Positions 33,602-42,015 of a DNA stretch of 64,000 nt are shown here, piece after piece (the stretch's first letter is position 1; each line of letters starts with the position of its first letter). The notes under the pieces are model-generated. The model was not told the origin of the DNA and did no database searches. It worked only from the letters and a program-made list of their open reading frames with translations. Where the stretch lies: positions 4,158,501 to 4,222,500 of the forward strand of contig NZ_AP023243.1 of NCBI RefSeq assembly GCF_016756495.1, given 5' to 3'. The position numbers and the translations under genes were made by a program. The DNA comes from Mesorhizobium sp. 113-3-3 (lineage in GTDB: Bacteria > Pseudomonadota > Alphaproteobacteria > Rhizobiales > Rhizobiaceae).

Positions 33602-33629
33602 AACATAGGAGCGCGCCTTGCCGAGTCAA
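33602..33629 (-). promoter_or_regulatory. Likely mgtE promoter
   Basis: On the minus strand TTGACT (33629-33624) and TATGTT (33607-33602) are 16 bases apart. That predicts a transcription start near 33594, giving the 140-nt leader above. Close to the rhizobial sigma-70 type (TTGAC and CTATAT). Confidence 0.5.
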
Positions 33630-33725
33630 TCGCGGTGAGTGAGGAAAACGGCGCCTGACGGCTCCGATCGCGATACTGTGATCGCCGACTGCCGTGCTGC
33701 CCGGCAAGTCGCGGTGAAATCAACG

Positions 33726-35618
33726 TTATTTCTGCTTCAGCCGACGCGAGAAACGCAGCCATTTGTCCTCGACGGGCCGTGGCTGGCTCAGAATCGTGGT
33801 GAGTTCGACCGGCAGTGTCGGGACCAGCGGCTTCTTGGTCGCGACGCCTTCGGCGATCAACACGATCGAGTGGTAGAACTCGGTGCCGGCAGCCGATCGT
33901 GGCGCCACCGCTTCGTGCATGACGCTGATCACCGTCACATCGGGGCAGTTGTCCTTGATCGCCTGGTGGAAGGCGATCTTGCCTTCCGGGTCGAGGGCAC
34001 CGGTTGCTTCGTCGAGGAACAGCAGCCCCGGCTGCTGCAGGATGATGCGGGCCACCACCAGCTTCTGTTTCTGGCCGCCCGACAGGACCTGATCCCAGCT
34101 TTTGCCTTCACGGCTTTCATTGGCCATGTGCTCGATGAAGTCGCCAAGGCCGGCCTTGTGCAGCGCGGCCGCGACCTGTGCATCGCTATGGTCGTGCTCC
34201 GAGCCCGGCAGGCAGACCAGCTGTTTCAGCGATACCTGCTGCAGTTTGACCTCCTGGGCGGCATAAAAACTTCTCACGCCGTCGGGGAAGACGATGGTGC
34301 CGCGGCCGTAAGGCCAGAGGCCGTTGATCGCCTTGATCAGAGAAGTCTTGCCGCAACCGGATTCGCCCTTGAGGAACGTCCACTCGCCGCGCCGGAAGCG
34401 CAGATTGGCGGCGCTGAGGAACGGCGTCGCGTCCTCGCCCTGGTGCGCCAGTTCGAGCTTCTGGATGGTCAGGCCGAAGACCGGGTTCTGGCTGGCATAG
34501 TGGAAGTCGGACTGACCGGTCTGGCTGTAGAACGCCTGCGGATGCTGGACGTTCTCGATCGCGTTCGCCAGTTCCGTGACACGCTGGCTGTTGGCGCGCA
34601 ACGTGGCGATGGCGGGCATGACATGGATGAACCACGAGCACTGGCTGATCAGCTGGGCGACCATTTCGGAGCCGGTTATGTAGCCCTTGTAGTCCAGGCG
34701 ATTGTGGATGAACGACACCAGACCGGGACCATAGGCGACGATCCGGGCGCCGAGGAAGTTGTAGATCAGCTCGAACGACGTGTAGCTGTTGTTGACGACA
34801 TTGAGCTTGCCCCAGGTCTTGTCGATATCGACGTAGAGCTTGTCGTGCATCGACTTTTGCACATCCTCGCCATGCGAGGCGGCGACATGGAAGCTGCGGC
34901 GCAGGAACGTCGTCAGTTCGCTGCGGTAGCTGCCCTCGGCCTGCTGCATGCGGATATTGAGCCGCTCGAGCAAGCGGCCAAGCTTGACCGCGATCCAGGT
35001 GTTCAGCGGCACGTAAGTGGCGACAGCGAGGAAGGCCAGCGCCGCGCTGCCATAACTGCCAAGGAACTCCAGCCCTTTGACCTCGACCGAGGATCCGATC
35101 AGATTTTCGCCGATGAAATAGAGCGACGTCGCGACACCCAGAACGCCCATGGCGAGACCGATCGCCCCTCCCGTCATGTCCTTGATCGATTCCTGGATGC
35201 GCTGGTCGATGTTGTCGGGAGCCACGATACCGCCAGCCACCGAACCATGCTGGGCATGGAAATGGGTATGATTGCCGTCGAGCAGGGCCTGGTTGAACTG
35301 GCTGTTCAGCCAGCCGCGCCATTTGCGGTGGAGGGTTGCCGAGACAAGACCACGCACGCCGGTGAACCCGGCATCCTTAAGCACGACCAGCAGCACCAAT
35401 ATGCCGGCATTGGTCAGAATCGCCCGCAGCGGGCTGGTGTTGGCGGCATCGTGGAAAAAGGCAATCGAATTGCCCAACTCGCCCAGCGCCACGGCAAACC
35501 ATACGCCGGCCTTGCTGGAAAGTGCCGTCAGCAGGGCGATGACGACGGTGAGTGTCCAGGCTTCCGTCCACCGATCCGAGAACCAGTAGGCCCTCATCAG
35601 GCCCCAGAAGCTGCGCAT
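33726..35618 (-). CDS. ABC transporter with SbmA/BacA-like membrane domain and ATPase domain (BclA-type)
   Basis: About 630 residues from the ATG at 35616-35618; a TTG-started extension to 35723 lacks a membrane signal. Six transmembrane segments (about 20-320) match the SbmA/BacA fold, seen in FWGLMRAYWFSDRWTEAWTL, NSIAFFHDAA, LLDGNHTHFHAQHGSVAGGIVAPDNIDQRI. The C-terminal ATPase has Walker A GESGCGKTSL (about 440), signature LSGGQKQKLVV, and Walker B GLLFLDEATGALD. The same layout occurs in BclA, needed by bradyrhizobia to survive plant nodule peptides, and in the related ExsE and YddA. I infer a peptide-import or long-chain fatty-acid related role; the family places it but does not prove function. 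Confidence 0.85.
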   Translation of the reverse strand: MRSFWGLMRAYWFSDRWTEAWTLTVVIALLTALSSKAGVWFAVALGELGNSIAFFHDAANTSPLRAILTNAGILVLLVVLKDAGFTGVRGLVSATLHRKWRGWLNSQFNQALLDGNHTHFHAQHGSVAGGIVAPDNIDQRIQESIKDMTGGAIGLAMGVLGVATSLYFIGENLIGSSVEVKGLEFLGSYGSAALAFLAVATYVPLNTWIAVKLGRLLERLNIRMQQAEGSYRSELTTFLRRSFHVAASHGEDVQKSMHDKLYVDIDKTWGKLNVVNNSYTSFELIYNFLGARIVAYGPGLVSFIHNRLDYKGYITGSEMVAQLISQCSWFIHVMPAIATLRANSQRVTELANAIENVQHPQAFYSQTGQSDFHYASQNPVFGLTIQKLELAHQGEDATPFLSAANLRFRRGEWTFLKGESGCGKTSLIKAINGLWPYGRGTIVFPDGVRSFYAAQEVKLQQVSLKQLVCLPGSEHDHSDAQVAAALHKAGLGDFIEHMANESREGKSWDQVLSGGQKQKLVVARIILQQPGLLFLDEATGALDPEGKIAFHQAIKDNCPDVTVISVMHEAVAPRSAAGTEFYHSIVLIAEGVATKKPLVPTLPVELTTILSQPRPVEDKWLRFSRRLKQK

Positions 35619-36262
35619 CGAGGATACCGGCGTTAATTGCGACGGCCCCGCGGCTCCGCGGTGTAGTCTATCCGGTACTGACTCCTGCGATCGTTTGCCG
35701 ATCCGAATCACGATCCCGCCCAAACCTTTTTTGTTTTGTTACGGATAGTAACACCAATTGATCATTTTCCATTAATTTTTGTAGGGGGTCGGAGAGATTG
35801 AAGTACCGGACGTGTCGGGAAGGCAACAGAACAGGCCGTCAAAATGCAGCGCGGAAGCCGGCCGAAGTGTCATTTAACGTAATAATTTGAGATAGTTACC
35901 CGGTAGCGAAGCAGCAGGCCAAAACCTTCCCTTGGGGAAGGTTTCCGCACGATTTTGTGACTCGTTTTGGCTTGCCCGGCAGGCCGATTTTCTCATTGCG
36001 GCTAACCAAATTCCCGAAAACGGGCCGTCCTTTGATGCCTGATTCCTGCCGCTGTCGGCCTTGCCGGAGGCCGAGAAATGACCCTAAACGGTCTCTGCGG
36101 TGAGGCGTATTCGCCGATCATCACTTAACCGCCTTGAACCCGACATGCCTGACCATGGCGCCGGGATCGATCGGCTGGAGCGGCGTTGACAAATCCCGGG
36201 TTCGGGATTGAACCTTTCGAGGCGTTGTCGACACCCATGGTTGTCCAACGGGAGGCTTCCCC
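35619..36262. other. Gene-poor stretch with hairpins
   Basis: About 640 bases before the small secreted protein gene. It contains an AT-rich segment near 35720-35785, inverted repeat GTTAC-GGATA-GTAAC (35739-35753), and a strong 10-bp hairpin AAACCTTCCC-TTG-GGGAAGGTTT (35922-35944). No open frame with a good start, coding bias or homology is visible. The hairpin may end an undetected small transcript. Confidence 0.5.
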
Positions 36263-36715
36263 ATGCTCACGCGCGCAACCGCATTCGCAGCTTTCAACCT
36301 CATCGCCTGGTTATCCCTCTTTGCCTGGGGATCCTTCGCGAATGCAGCCGAACAGAGCATTCCGGCCGGCGCCGAGGGCCAGATCGAGTTCAACGCACCG
36401 TCGGGCAACATTGGCTGCATCTACACGCCGAAAGGGGGCACGAGTACCTACGAGCCCAGGGATGGCGGCCCGGAACTAAGCTGCTCGCGCGTCGAGCCGA
36501 GTTACATCACCATCATCCTTGGCCCCAAGGGGCCGGCGACGCTGATCAAGAACCCCGGCGAACAGCCTTGCTGCAGCGATGTCACAAGGCTCGCCTACGG
36601 CAACAGCTGGAGCGCCGGGCCGTTTTCCTGCCAATCGTCAACGAAGGGTCTGGCCTGCGCGGCAATGAACGGCCATGGATTTTTCATCAGTAAGGCCAAG
36701 GTGACGGTGAAGTAG
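36263..36715 (+). CDS. Secreted DUF6636-like protein
   Basis: A 150-residue protein with a signal peptide ending near NAAEQ (about residue 29). The mature part contains FNAPSGNIGCIYTPKG, the F-x-x-PSGNIxC pattern of DUF6636-type exported proteins, then several Cys (ELSCSRV, PCCSDV, PFSCQSS, GLACAAMNGHGFFIS) that probably form disulfides. A strong GGGAGG site lies seven bases before the ATG. Family function is unknown. Confidence 0.82.
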   Translation: MLTRATAFAAFNLIAWLSLFAWGSFANAAEQSIPAGAEGQIEFNAPSGNIGCIYTPKGGTSTYEPRDGGPELSCSRVEPSYITIILGPKGPATLIKNPGEQPCCSDVTRLAYGNSWSAGPFSCQSSTKGLACAAMNGHGFFISKAKVTVK

Positions 36716-36749
36716 GCCTGTTCTTACCGCAGGCGATGGATCACCGGCC

Positions 36750-37430
36750 TCAGCCGACCTTGTCCAATTCGCCCCGAGCCTTCGCCGCCGCCACCTGGCG
36801 GATGGCATCCGCCAGCGTGTCGACGTCCTGAGCCCCCATCACGGCATATTTGCCTTCAAGCAGGAAGCACGGCACGCCCGATATGCCCATGCGCGACGCC
36901 GTGGCGATCTCGGTGCGCACCGCTTCGACATCGGCGTCGGTCGGCAAGAGCGTGGCGACCACGGACGCATCCATGCCGGCCTCGCGGGCGGCTTCGACCA
37001 ACACGGCATGGTCGCCGATGTTGACCCCTTCCTCGAAATTCAACTGGAACAGGCGGCGGACCAGCCTGTTCTGCACGGCTTCCCCGGCAGCACCCGCCCA
37101 ACGGATCAGGCGGTGGGCATCGAGCGTGTTCGGCGCCACCTTGATGGCATCGAAGGCAAAGGAAATGCCCTCTGCCTCGCCAAGCGGCTCGATACGGGCA
37201 TGGATCTCGCGAATGCGCTCGTCGCTGCCGAACTTGGCCCGCATATACTCCCGGCGATTCTTGCCTTGCGACGGAATGGTCGGATCGAGCTGGAACGGCC
37301 GCCAGCGTATGTGCACATCGACATCCCCGGCCGCGGCAACCGCCTTGTCCAGCCGCTTCTGGCCAATAAAGCACCAGGGGCAGACGACATCCGACACCAC
37401 GTCGACGGTTATGGCGGTCGCTTCGCTCAT
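36750..37430 (-). CDS. DsbA family (FrnE-type) thiol oxidoreductase
   Basis: A 226-residue cytosolic thioredoxin-fold protein from the ATG at 37428-37430, preceded by GGAGAT. The active site is CPWC in SDVVCPWCFIGQKRL near residue 17, followed by the helical insertion (about 55-150), with the cis-Pro region GISGVPCFLLEGKYAVMGAQ. FrnE-type proteins act in oxidative stress or as isomerases of bulky disulfides. It begins 16 bases from the end of a peptide-binding protein gene upstream, on the same strand, so co-transcription is likely. Confidence 0.9.
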   Translation of the reverse strand: MSEATAITVDVVSDVVCPWCFIGQKRLDKAVAAAGDVDVHIRWRPFQLDPTIPSQGKNRREYMRAKFGSDERIREIHARIEPLGEAEGISFAFDAIKVAPNTLDAHRLIRWAGAAGEAVQNRLVRRLFQLNFEEGVNIGDHAVLVEAAREAGMDASVVATLLPTDADVEAVRTEIATASRMGISGVPCFLLEGKYAVMGAQDVDTLADAIRQVAAAKARGELDKVG

Positions 37431-37446
37431 CTCGATCTCCGGATTT

Positions 37447-39267
37447 TCAGTTTGGTTTGCGCCACCATGTCGGCAGCTGATAGCCGAATATGGGCGTCTT
37501 CTTCGGATGTTCCAGATAATTCCAGTAAGCAAGCCACTGCTGCGTGTTGTACTGCATGGGCACCATGTAGTTGCCCGAGATCAGCAGCCGGTCGAGAACG
37601 CGAACGGCGGCGACGTAGTCCTCCTTCGAGCGGGCGCGCAGCATCGCTTCGATCGCCGCATCGACCGCCGGATCGGCAACGCCGGCGAGATTGAAAGAGC
37701 CTTCAGCCCTGGCCGCCTCGGAGCCCCAGCGCCCAAGCTGTTCGAAGCCTGGCGACAGTGAATTGTTGAAGCCGCTGGATCCGATCAGGGCCTCGAAATC
37801 GAAGCGCTGCTTGCGTGACTGGATCTGGTCGCCGTCGAGGCTGCGGATGCTGACGTTGATGCCGATCTTCTCCAGCGTGCGCTGATAGATGCCGGCCAGC
37901 CGCTCCTCGTCTTGCGAAGCGGTCAGGATCTCGAATGCGAAAGGTTTGCCGTCGGGATCGAGCATCGTACCGTCCTGCACGTGGTAACCGATGCTTTTCA
38001 GGAGATCGAAGGCTGCCTTCAACACCTTGCGATCCTGGCCCGAACCGTCGGTCACGGGCGGTTTCCAGGTGCCGTCCATGACGTCAGGCGGCACACGGCC
38101 GGGGTAGGGGGCGAGCAACGCCTTCTCCCTGTCGTCGGCAGGATGGCCGAGCGCGGAAAGCTCGGAGTTCTGCCAATAGCTCATCGTTCGGGTGTATTTG
38201 CCGCCGAACAGGTTCTTGTTCGCCCATTCGAAGTCGTAAAGCATGCCGAGCGCGCGCCGAACCACCGGATTGGAGAACTTCGGCAGCCTCGTGTTGAACA
38301 GGAAACCGCTCACCACCGGTGGAATGCCGGTGTCGAAGGTCTCGGAAACCACCTCGCCCCTGTGGAAGGCCGGGAAGTCCAGGTCGCGCTCCCGTTTGAC
38401 CGGATCGCCGTCGTCGTCGATGGCGCAGAGGCCTTTCTTGAAAGCCTCGAGCTTGGCGTTGGCGTTGAGGAAATATTCGATGGTGATCTGGTCGTAATTG
38501 TCGAAGCCGCGCTTGGCCGGGACATCCTTGCCCCAATAATCGGGGTTGCGTTTGAACACGATGCGCTGGCCCGGCGCCACCTGGGCAATGGTGTAAGGTC
38601 CGCTGCCAATCAGCGGCTTCAGCGTTGTCTTGTCGAAAGTCTCCTTGTCGAAGGCATGTTTCGGCAGGATAGGCGTCAACGCGATGATCAGAGGCGTTTC
38701 ACGATTGGCCTTGTCATTGAAGGTGAAGCGTACGCTGTGATCACCGGTCTTTTCAAGCTTGGCGATCAGGCTCATGCGTGCGTTGTAGGGCGGGCGGCCC
38801 TTGTCGGTGAAGACATCGTAGGTGAACAGCACATCCTCCGGCGTCACCGGCTCGCCATCCGACCACTTTGCATTGGGGTTGAGGTGGAATTCGATCGACT
38901 TGCGCTCGGCATCCATGTCCGCGCTGTCGGCGAGCAGGCCATAGAGACTGAAGGCTTCGTCGTAATTGCGCTGCATCAGCGGCTCGAAAACGAGGTTGCC
39001 GTAGGTCAGATCCATCATGCCGCGCGCCGTCGTGCGCAGGCTTTTCAGGATGAAGGGGTTGAGGTTGTCGAAGCTGCCGACGACACAATAGGTGATGTTG
39101 CCACCCTTCAGCGCATCGGGATTGACGTAGTCGAAATGGGTGTAGTCGGGCGGTAGCGCCGGCTCGCCCTGCATGGCGATGGCATGCTTCGGTTCCGACA
39201 TGGCTGGTCGCAGCGAAAGGGTGAAAAGCGATATCGCGGTGATCAGCCAAACAAGAACGCGGCCCAT
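37447..39267 (-). CDS. Periplasmic oligopeptide-binding protein (YejA-like)
   Basis: About 606 residues from the ATG at 39265-39267, with TAAGGAGA upstream. A signal peptide is cleaved near RPAMS-E (residue 22). The SBP_bac_5 family body has AMQGEPALPPDYTHFDYVNPDALKGG, YGNLVFEPLMQRNYDEAFSLYGLLADSA, KWSDGEPVTPEDVLFTYD and NTQQWLAYWNYLEHPKKTPIF near the end. The sequence pattern resembles YejA, the binding protein of the YejABEF microcin C/peptide importer. No permease or ATPase genes are adjacent; only frnE follows. Confidence 0.88.
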   Translation of the reverse strand: MGRVLVWLITAISLFTLSLRPAMSEPKHAIAMQGEPALPPDYTHFDYVNPDALKGGNITYCVVGSFDNLNPFILKSLRTTARGMMDLTYGNLVFEPLMQRNYDEAFSLYGLLADSADMDAERKSIEFHLNPNAKWSDGEPVTPEDVLFTYDVFTDKGRPPYNARMSLIAKLEKTGDHSVRFTFNDKANRETPLIIALTPILPKHAFDKETFDKTTLKPLIGSGPYTIAQVAPGQRIVFKRNPDYWGKDVPAKRGFDNYDQITIEYFLNANAKLEAFKKGLCAIDDDGDPVKRERDLDFPAFHRGEVVSETFDTGIPPVVSGFLFNTRLPKFSNPVVRRALGMLYDFEWANKNLFGGKYTRTMSYWQNSELSALGHPADDREKALLAPYPGRVPPDVMDGTWKPPVTDGSGQDRKVLKAAFDLLKSIGYHVQDGTMLDPDGKPFAFEILTASQDEERLAGIYQRTLEKIGINVSIRSLDGDQIQSRKQRFDFEALIGSSGFNNSLSPGFEQLGRWGSEAARAEGSFNLAGVADPAVDAAIEAMLRARSKEDYVAAVRVLDRLLISGNYMVPMQYNTQQWLAYWNYLEHPKKTPIFGYQLPTWWRKPN

Positions 39268-39500
39268 GACCGTCTCCTTAACAGGTCGGCTTGATGATTC
39301 GGTGCGCACCCTAGCATGAGGCAGCTCGTTGCCGGCCAATCGTGTCATCAAGAATTACAAGTGAACGGGCTGGATTCGGCACCGCTTGCAGTGTAACACG
39401 CCGTCCGAAGTCATTCTGTTGCCTCATTTCGGCAACAGGTAGCTGGACCACACGGCGTAGAGAAGCCGGTTCCGGGATCATTTGAGAGGAAGTGCACGAG

Positions 39501-40130
39501 ATGACGAGCCTGAACAGCAATGCGTACCGCCTTTCGGTCATGGCCGCGGGCGTGGTCGGCTTTCTGGGCGCGGGACTTCCCTCTGCTTCCGCACAGCAGC
39601 AGCAACAGATTCCACAGGGTTGGTTCAAGGCCTGCACCAAGCAGGAAGACGTCGATATCTGCAACGTCCAGAACATCGTCACTGCCGGCAACGGCCAGCT
39701 CGTCACCGGTGTCAGCCTGATCGAACTCAAAGGCAAGGTGAACCGCAAGGTGTTTCAGGTGACGGTCCCGACCGGCCGCCTGGTGCCTCCCGGTATCGGC
39801 CTGCAGATCGACACTGGCAAGGCGCAGAAGCTCGACTATGTCATCTGCTTCCCGGATCGTTGCGTGGCCGAAGTGCCGCTGACCGACCAACTGGTCGCCT
39901 CGTTCAAGAAGGGTCAGGGGATCACGCTGACCTCGATCAATTTCCAGAACCAGGCCAACCCGATCAAGATCGCGCTCCAGGGCTTCAGCGGCGCCTATGA
40001 CGGCCCGCCGCTGCAGCAGTCGGACATCGAGGACCGGCAGAAGAAGCTGCAGGATTTCGTCGCCAAGAACAACCAGGACTTCGCCAAGAAGCTCAAGGAC
40101 GAGCAGGACAAGGCCAAGACCGCCAACTGA
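39501..40130 (+). CDS. Invasion associated locus B (IalB) family secreted protein
   Basis: A 209-residue protein from the ATG at 39501, ten bases after GAGAGGA; an in-frame GTG at 39492 is too close to the site. The signal peptide ends at ASA-Q (about residue 29) and is followed by a Gln run. The IalB domain has WFKACTKQEDVDICNVQN, VTVPTGRLVPPGIGLQID, VICFPDRCVAEVPLTDQL and FSGAYDGPPL; four cysteines form two disulfides. The last 40 residues are a charged coiled-coil (KKLQDFVAKNNQDF...). Homologues help invasion in Bartonella, but in rhizobia the role is open. Confidence 0.9.
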   Translation: MTSLNSNAYRLSVMAAGVVGFLGAGLPSASAQQQQQIPQGWFKACTKQEDVDICNVQNIVTAGNGQLVTGVSLIELKGKVNRKVFQVTVPTGRLVPPGIGLQIDTGKAQKLDYVICFPDRCVAEVPLTDQLVASFKKGQGITLTSINFQNQANPIKIALQGFSGAYDGPPLQQSDIEDRQKKLQDFVAKNNQDFAKKLKDEQDKAKTAN

Positions 40131-40160
40131 TCACCGGCTCGGCCACTGTGGAGGCAAAGA

Positions 40161-40187
40161 AAAAGCGGGGTCATGCCCCGCTTTTTT
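40161..40187 (+). terminator. Rho-independent terminator after the IalB gene
   Basis: AAAAGCGGGG (40161-40170), loop TCATG, CCCCGCTTTT (40176-40185), continuing in T. It ends 31 bases after the stop codon. Confidence 0.9.
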
Positions 40188-40258
40188 CGTGTCTGGCCCT
40201 GGCCTGGATTTTCCGGCTGGCCTGGATTTTCCGGGCGGCCGGCCGGAATGCCGCGAGG

Positions 40259-40582
40259 TCAGTGCCTTGACTGGCGTTTCGGCTCGTAGCGCCCATCCGG
40301 CCTCTTGTCGAACATCTCCTTGATCTGCGGGTGGCGGACCGGTTCGCCCGACCGATCCTCGAGCAGATTCTGCTCCGACACATAGGCGATGTATTCGGTT
40401 TCCGAATTCTCGGCGAGCAGATGGTAGAACGGCTGATCCTTGCGCGGCCGCACATCGGCGGGAATGGCTTCATACCATTCGTCGGTGTTGGCAAACTGCG
40501 GGTCGACGTCGAAAATGATGCCTCGAAACGGAAACAGCCGGTGGCGAACCACCTGTCCGATCGCAAATTTGGCTGTTTTCAT
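40259..40582 (-). CDS. hspQ: Heat shock protein HspQ (YccV-like)
   Basis: A 107-residue protein from the ATG at 40580-40582. The YccV/HspQ fold is represented by AKFAIGQVVRHRLFPFRGIIFDVDPQF, the DEWYEAIP segment, RPRKDQPFYHLLAE and YIAYVSEQNLLEDRSGEPVRHPQ. The domain is related to hemimethylated DNA-binding proteins and, in E. coli, promotes heat-shock proteolysis. Longer in-frame versions starting upstream at 40831 lack family sequence. A heat-shock-like promoter candidate is present upstream. Confidence 0.93.
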   Translation of the reverse strand: MKTAKFAIGQVVRHRLFPFRGIIFDVDPQFANTDEWYEAIPADVRPRKDQPFYHLLAENSETEYIAYVSEQNLLEDRSGEPVRHPQIKEMFDKRPDGRYEPKRQSRH

Positions 40583-40609
40583 CGTACTCACCACTGAATT
40601 CCTTGACTT

Positions 40610-40638
40610 TATTTGGCGCAGACTCCGAGTCAATTCAA
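40610..40638 (-). promoter_or_regulatory. Possible heat-shock type promoter of hspQ
   Basis: On the minus strand TTGAAT (40638-40633) and CAAATA (40615-40610) are 17 bases apart, about 30 bases before the ATG. The -35 element resembles RpoH (CTTGAA); the -10 is weak. An inverted repeat TTGACT/AGTCAA surrounds it (40603-40608 and 40628-40633). Confidence 0.3.
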
Positions 40639-40730
40639 TCCCGAAGCGTCTGAGCGCCTTGAAGCTACGCAGAATGCCGCGCAAAGGTTTTGATTGACGT
40701 CGCGATGCCGCGATAAAATCCGCAAAATCG

Positions 40731-41945
40731 CTACTGCTGCCGCATGGGTTTTCGCAGGCCGCCCGCGAGTGCCGCAAAACCACTGCCGGGACGAAGCCCT
40801 TCGCGCATGAAGAAGGCGCGCAGCGGTGCAAAGACGCCGAGCACGCCGAGACCGGCGCCGCGTGCCATCTGCGCCGGCAGCATGTCGGAGAGCAGCGACA
40901 TGTTGAGGAGGTTCACCGCGCTGCTGCGCGCCAGAATATCGGGCCGGCGCTTGAAATCGTAGGCGGCAAGGGCCTTGGCCGCGCCTGGATCTTCGCGATT
41001 TTCATTTGCGATTCCAACCAGATCGTCGATATCCCTGATGCCAAGGTTGAGGCCTTGCGCACCGATCGGCGGGAACACATGCGCGGCTTCCCCGACAAGC
41101 GCCACCCGGTCTCGCGCGAAACGCAGGGGCGTTACGGTCGAAAGCGGATAGATCTGGCGGCCCGGCTCCACCGTCACCCGACCCAGCATCGACTGCATCT
41201 GCTGCTCGACCCGCAGCGAGAGCGTTGCGTCATCCAGTGCCGCAAGTTCCTTGGCAGTCTCGGGCTTAACCACCCAGACGAGGCTTGAGCGATTGCCGGG
41301 CAACGGAACCTGCGTGAACGGACCGGTTTCCGTGTGGAACTCGGTCGAGGTGAAGGCATGTTCACGGCTATGGCCGAAATTGAGCACAAGCGCGGCCTGG
41401 GGATAGGCGTGTGAACCGGTCGAAATGCCCGCAGCCTCGCGCGCGGGCGACTGGCGTCCATCGGCGGCGACCGCCAGTGACACGCCGACCTCGCTGCCGT
41501 CGGCGAGGACGGCATGAGCCCGATCGGCATCGAGATGCCAGGTCCTCACCATCGACCTGCGCCATTCGATCCCGGAATGGGCGGCCACCTTGGCGGCAAG
41601 CGCGGGTCCAAGGACGCTGTTGGGCAGGTTCAGCCCGAACTGGTCCTCGTCGATCTCGCTGGCGCGGAAGGTGACGACGGGGCTGCGGATCAGCCGGCTC
41701 GTCGCGTCGACGATGCGCATGACTTTCAAGGGAGCGGCCTTGGGCCTGATGACTTCGAGAACCTCGAGCCGCTCAAGCACTTTCAGTGCAGGGTTCATCA
41801 GCGCCGTGGTGCGGCCATCTGGGGCCGATGCCTCAGGTCCGACCAGCGTCACCGGGAAGCCGGCATCGGCGAAAGCCAGCGCCGCGATCAGCCCTGCCGG
41901 CCCGGTGCCGGCAATCAGTATCGGCGCTGTTTCCTGATGCTCCAA
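40731..41945 (-). CDS. UbiH/UbiF/VisC/COQ6 family FAD-dependent hydroxylase
   Basis: A 404-residue flavin monooxygenase. N-terminal FAD motif ILIAGTGPAGLIAALAFADAG (residues 9-29), the conserved R in DGRTTALMNPALKVLERL, DG motif SLAVAADGRQSPAREAAG, and the second FAD-binding block RVALVGEAAHVFPPIGAQGLNLGIRD near 285-310. The family hydroxylates aromatic rings in ubiquinone synthesis. The specific position (C1, C5, C6) cannot be read. Divergent from the DUF2182 gene with a 70-base gap, and followed by hspQ on the same strand. Confidence 0.9.
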   Translation of the reverse strand: MEHQETAPILIAGTGPAGLIAALAFADAGFPVTLVGPEASAPDGRTTALMNPALKVLERLEVLEVIRPKAAPLKVMRIVDATSRLIRSPVVTFRASEIDEDQFGLNLPNSVLGPALAAKVAAHSGIEWRRSMVRTWHLDADRAHAVLADGSEVGVSLAVAADGRQSPAREAAGISTGSHAYPQAALVLNFGHSREHAFTSTEFHTETGPFTQVPLPGNRSSLVWVVKPETAKELAALDDATLSLRVEQQMQSMLGRVTVEPGRQIYPLSTVTPLRFARDRVALVGEAAHVFPPIGAQGLNLGIRDIDDLVGIANENREDPGAAKALAAYDFKRRPDILARSSAVNLLNMSLLSDMLPAQMARGAGLGVLGVFAPLRAFFMREGLRPGSGFAALAGGLRKPMRQQ

Positions 41946-42015
41946 GGTCGGGTTCCGGCTTGCGATGCGGGGCGGGCCACCAGGCCGGCCAGTCGATAAG
42001 CATATAGGTCAGTTC

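Noticed and set aside
33639..35636. A 665-residue plus-strand frame opposite the SbmA/BacA-like transporter
   Set aside because: The minus strand carries complete ATPase motifs; the plus-strand frame has no domain and looks like a complement shadow.
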